Shown one piece after another: positions 61,465 through 64,000 of a stretch of 64,000 nt of DNA (positions are counted from its first letter, which is position 1; each line of letters opens with the position of its first letter). The position numbers and the translations under genes were made by a program. The stretch is taken from assembly GCF_004363655.1 (NCBI RefSeq), contig NZ_SNZH01000003.1, positions 53,922 to 117,921 of the forward strand, in the 5' to 3' direction. The stretch is from Tahibacter aquaticus. GTDB taxonomy: Bacteria; Pseudomonadota; Gammaproteobacteria; Xanthomonadales; Rhodanobacteraceae. Under the pieces are notes generated by a model. That model did not search any database, was not told the origin of the DNA, and saw only the letters and a list, made by a program, of their open reading frames with translations.

Positions 61465-64000
61465 ATGCGTATTCGTAGAGCGGCCTTGGCGGCCGTCGCT
61501 TTCTTGTTGGCGCTGGTCGCAACGACCACAGCGAGCGCCCAGACCTATACCTACTCCGTCTATGTCGACGGGGACTTGAGCCCCGCCAGCGGTTGTACCG
61601 TGCCGGCGATGACCGGTGCGGACTCGCGCCTTGAAGTCGATGTCAGCGGCGGCGTCTCGCCCCAGGTCGTGGCCGTGCGCCGCGCCACCTGCGTGGGTGC
61701 GGGCTTCTCGGCCGCCACGCCCATCGGCGGCGGCTACGCGGTCGGCCTGAACAATGGCGTCAGCGGTGCCGACGTGATCGAGCTGGCCGATGCGATGACT
61801 TCGCTGCGCATCGGCAACAGCGGCGGGCTGCGCCTGGCCGTGGTGGCGCAGAGCGCCGCCGGCCAGGACGACCTGCTCACCACCACCGGCGGCGGCCCCA
61901 TCGTGCTGGGCCTGCCGGCGCTGCCGATTCCCTTCCTGACCTGGCCGATGCTGCTCGTCATGCTCGGCCTGGTGGCTTTCTTCGGCGCACGCCGGGTCAA
62001 GCACACGGCAGCCTGGCGTACTTTGTCCCTGTTCTTCATCGCCTGCGGCATTGCCATCGCGGCGAATTTCGCCGCCGACGGCCAGGTCGGCGACTGGGCC
62101 GGCACCACGCCGCTGGCCACCGACCCCGCCGGCGATGCGACCAGCGGCGAAAGCGCGATCGACATCACCACCTTGTTCGGCGCCTATGAAAACGAGCGCG
62201 TCTACCTGCGCATCGACGTACGCGACCTGCAGAACAATCCGCCCACCGTGGCCGGCCAGACGGTCACCACGCTGGAAGACCAGCCGCTGACGGTCACCCT
62301 GACGGGTACCGATCCGGAAGGCGCCAATATCACCTTCAGCGTGGCCACGGCTCCGACTGCCGGCACGGCAACCAATCTCACCTCCACGGGCCCGACCACG
62401 GCCACCGTGCTGTACACGCCCAATGCCAACGCCAATGGCGCTGACAGCTTCACCGTCACCGGCAGCGACGGCCAGGGTCCGTCTGCGCCCGCCACCATTG
62501 CCGTCACCGTCACGCCGGTAAACGATGCGCCCAGCTTCACCAAAGGCGCCGACCAGGCCGTGCCGGAAAGCGCCGGCGCGCAGACCGTTACCGGCTGGGC
62601 CACCGCCATCGGCGCCGGCCCGGCCGACGAGGCCAGCCAGACCGTCAGCTTCACCACCACGGTCGTCAGCACTACCGGCACGCTCGGCTTCAGCGCCGCG
62701 CCGGCCGTCGCCGCCAACGGCACGCTGACCTTCACCGCCAACGCAGCCACCTCCGGCATCGCCACGATCAGTGTGGTGGCGCAGGACAACGGCGGCACCG
62801 CCAACGGCGGCGTGGACACGTCCGCGGCACAGACCTTCGTCATCAACGTCAACGCGATCAACCATGCGCCCAGCTTCACCGCCGGTGCCAACCAGACCGT
62901 GCTGGAAGACGCTGCTGCACAGACCGTGGCCAACTGGGCGACGGCCATCAACGACAACGACGGCGGCAGCCAGATCGTCGATTTCCAGATCAGCGCCAAT
63001 TCCAACCCCGCGCTGTTCGCCACCGCGCCGGCGATTTCGCCGACAGGTACGCTGACCTATACCACCGCGCCGAATGCCAACGGCACGGCGACCGTCAGCG
63101 TCGTGCTGCACGACAACGGCGGCACCGCGTTCGGCGGCAGCGACACCTCGCCGGCGCAGACCTTCACCATCACGGTCACGCCGGTCAACGATGCGCCGTC
63201 CTTCACCGCCGGCCCGAACCAGACCGTGTTCGAGAACGCCGGTGCGCAGACCGTCAACCCCTGGGCCACGGCGATTTCGGCCGGTCCGACCGACGAAGCC
63301 GCGCAGACGCTGAGCTTCGCCGTCACCGCCAACACCAATGTGGCGCTGTTCAGCGCGGCTCCGGCGATCTCGCCGACCGGCGCGCTGACCTATACGCCGA
63401 CGCCCAACACCAATGGCACGGCCACCATCACGCTGCGCGTCAGCGACAGCGGCGGCACGGCCAACGGCGGCGTCGACACCTCGGCCACGCAGACCTTCAC
63501 CATCACCGTCACCGGCATCAACCACGCCCCCAGCTTCACCGCCGGGCCGGCGCAGACCTCGCTGGAAGACGCCGGTGTGCAGACTGTGGCCAACTGGGCC
63601 ACGGCGATCAGCGACAACGACGGCAACGGCCAGGTGCTGGATTTCCAGATCACCGGCAATACCAATGCGGCATTGTTCGCGACGGCTCCGGCGGTTTCGC
63701 CGACCGGCACGCTGACCTATACCGCTGCGCCGAACGCCAACGGCACGGCGACCATCACCCTGCTGCTGCACGACAACGGCGGCACGGCCAACGGTGGCGT
63801 CGATACCTCGGCGCCGCAGACTTTCACGATCACCGTCACCGCGGTCAACGACGTGCCCAGCTTCAGCGGCGGCACCTCGGCCAGCGCACTGGAAAGTGCC
63901 GGTCCGCAGACATTTGCCAATTTCCACACGGCGATTTCCGCCGGTCCGCCCGATGAATCCGGCCAGACGCTGTCCTTCGCGACGACGGTCGGCGCCACCA
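61465..64000 (+). CDS. Large secreted/surface protein with tandem Ig/cadherin-like repeats, 5' part
   Basis: From ATG 61465 the frame is open to the right edge (about 845 codons, no stop). Signal peptide (about 1-28, [13 protein letters not shown]). A short N-terminal domain, a hydrophobic pair ([20 protein letters not shown] and [15 protein letters not shown]) at about 155-200, then a DUF-like segment ([20 protein letters not shown]). From about 250 on, repeated beta-sandwich domains of the Big/cadherin type ([30 protein letters not shown]... repeats). It is probably an adhesin or envelope protein. The in-protein hydrophobic pair is unusual. Confidence 0.85.
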   Translation, partial: MRIRRAALAAVAFLLALVATTTASAQTYTYSVYVDGDLSPASGCTVPAMTGADSRLEVDVSGGVSPQVVAVRRATCVGAGFSAATPIGGGYAVGLNNGVSGADVIELADAMTSLRIGNSGGLRLAVVAQSAAGQDDLLTTTGGGPIVLGLPALPIPFLTWPMLLVMLGLVAFFGARRVKHTAAWRTLSLFFIACGIAIAANFAADGQVGDWAGTTPLATDPAGDATSGESAIDITTLFGAYENERVYLRIDVRDLQNNPPTVAGQTVTTLEDQPLTVTLTGTDPEGANITFSVATAPTAGTATNLTSTGPTTATVLYTPNANANGADSFTVTGSDGQGPSAPATIAVTVTPVNDAPSFTKGADQAVPESAGAQTVTGWATAIGAGPADEASQTVSFTTTVVSTTGTLGFSAAPAVAANGTLTFTANAATSGIATISVVAQDNGGTANGGVDTSAAQTFVINVNAINHAPSFTAGANQTVLEDAAAQTVANWATAINDNDGGSQIVDFQISANSNPALFATAPAISPTGTLTYTTAPNANGTATVSVVLHDNGGTAFGGSDTSPAQTFTITVTPVNDAPSFTAGPNQTVFENAGAQTVNPWATAISAGPTDEAAQTLSFAVTANTNVALFSAAPAISPTGALTYTPTPNTNGTATITLRVSDSGGTANGGVDTSATQTFTITVTGINHAPSFTAGPAQTSLEDAGVQTVANWATAISDNDGNGQVLDFQITGNTNAALFATAPAVSPTGTLTYTAAPNANGTATITLLLHDNGGTANGGVDTSAPQTFTITVTAVNDVPSFSGGTSASALESAGPQTFANFHTAISAGPPDESGQTLSFATTVGAT
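62529..64000 (+). repeat. Tandem ~330-bp repeats in the surface protein
   Basis: The motif APSFTAG-like recurs at about 62529, 62869, 63196, 63529 and 63856, i.e. every 327-340 bp (109-113 residues). Each copy has ED/ESAGxQTV, WATAIS, and [22 protein letters not shown]. The array continues past the window edge. Confidence 0.88.

Noticed and set aside
61303..63927. 874-codon open frame on the minus strand
   Set aside because: Shadow of the plus-strand surface protein; the composition is Arg/Gly-rich with no recognisable domain, and the plus strand has signal peptide and repeats.
48663..64000. Third att core marking the far end of the older island
   Set aside because: I scanned for the 17-bp tRNA end to the right of 48662 and found no good match.

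Overview
The window is G+C-rich, gene-dense bacterial DNA. Its content points to a gammaproteobacterium of the Xanthomonadales/Lysobacterales type (perhaps Rhodanobacteraceae): a small H-NS protein with the YRNP...TWTGRGKQPRW signature, DUF4124 proteins, an mla operon with an auxiliary lipoprotein, a HolD-like/RimI pair, and BlaI/M56-TonB regulators. This placement is inferred from gene families only.

Layout. (1) 1-11.5 kb: core metabolism, with the 5' part of ETF-ubiquinone oxidoreductase, a GntR/UTRA regulator divergent from an amidase / class III CoA-transferase / AlkB run, a ThrE-like exporter, H-NS, prolyl-tRNA synthetase and two DUF4124 proteins. (2) 11.7-18.6 kb: one tightly coupled operon in which phosphatidylserine synthase is followed, with 4-nt start/stop overlaps, by a GAF-PP2C(SpoIIE)-HATPase partner-switching regulator, a STAS protein, MlaE, MlaF, MlaD, a lipoprotein, a HolD-like protein and RimI. 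It looks like a lipid-trafficking operon with a built-in phospho-switch. (3) 18.6-26.1 kb: Rieske protein, SLC13 transporter, TrmB, ThiG, ThiS with a large structured repeat cluster between thiS and thiG, and a long FecR-like envelope protein with an 18-residue repeat tail.

(4) 26.3-48.7 kb: an integrative, probably mobilizable genomic island in tRNA-Gly(CCC). A 17-bp direct repeat of the tRNA 3' end flanks it (26365-26381 and 48646-48662), a tyrosine integrase begins 103 bp inside the left end, and paired GGTATCG repeats with 12-bp period lie inside both ends. Cargo includes a MobA/MobL relaxase and a TraD-like protein; PD-(D/E)XK-like, PIN-like and HEPN/Abi-like proteins; a ParB-like/D12 adenine methyltransferase pair; an IS21-like module with an extra stand-alone DNA-binding subunit; and several orphan proteins. 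Just beyond the right end lies the 5' stump of a second, related integrase with its own GGTATCC pair at the same distance from the att core. An IS3-type remnant cuts it off, so an older island once sat in tandem.

(5) 49.7-53.7 kb: an EF-G paralogue and an RtcB RNA ligase on the minus strand. Between them is an elaborate leader: a Leu-rich 33-codon peptide, an intrinsic terminator with a competing antiterminator pairing, a 10-codon mini-ORF with a strong ribosome-binding site, and a hairpin just before the EF-G start. (6) 54.0-61.1 kb: RimK, a secreted protein, BlaI and an M56-TonB sensor protease, a two-component system, and IlvE. (7) From 61.5 kb to the right edge: a large secreted/surface protein with tandem Ig/cadherin-like repeats of about 110 residues, cut by the window end.

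The observations I would follow up first are the pssA/partner-switch/mla operon, the attenuator-like leader of the EF-G paralogue, and the nuclease/methylase cargo and tandem history of the tRNA-Gly island.
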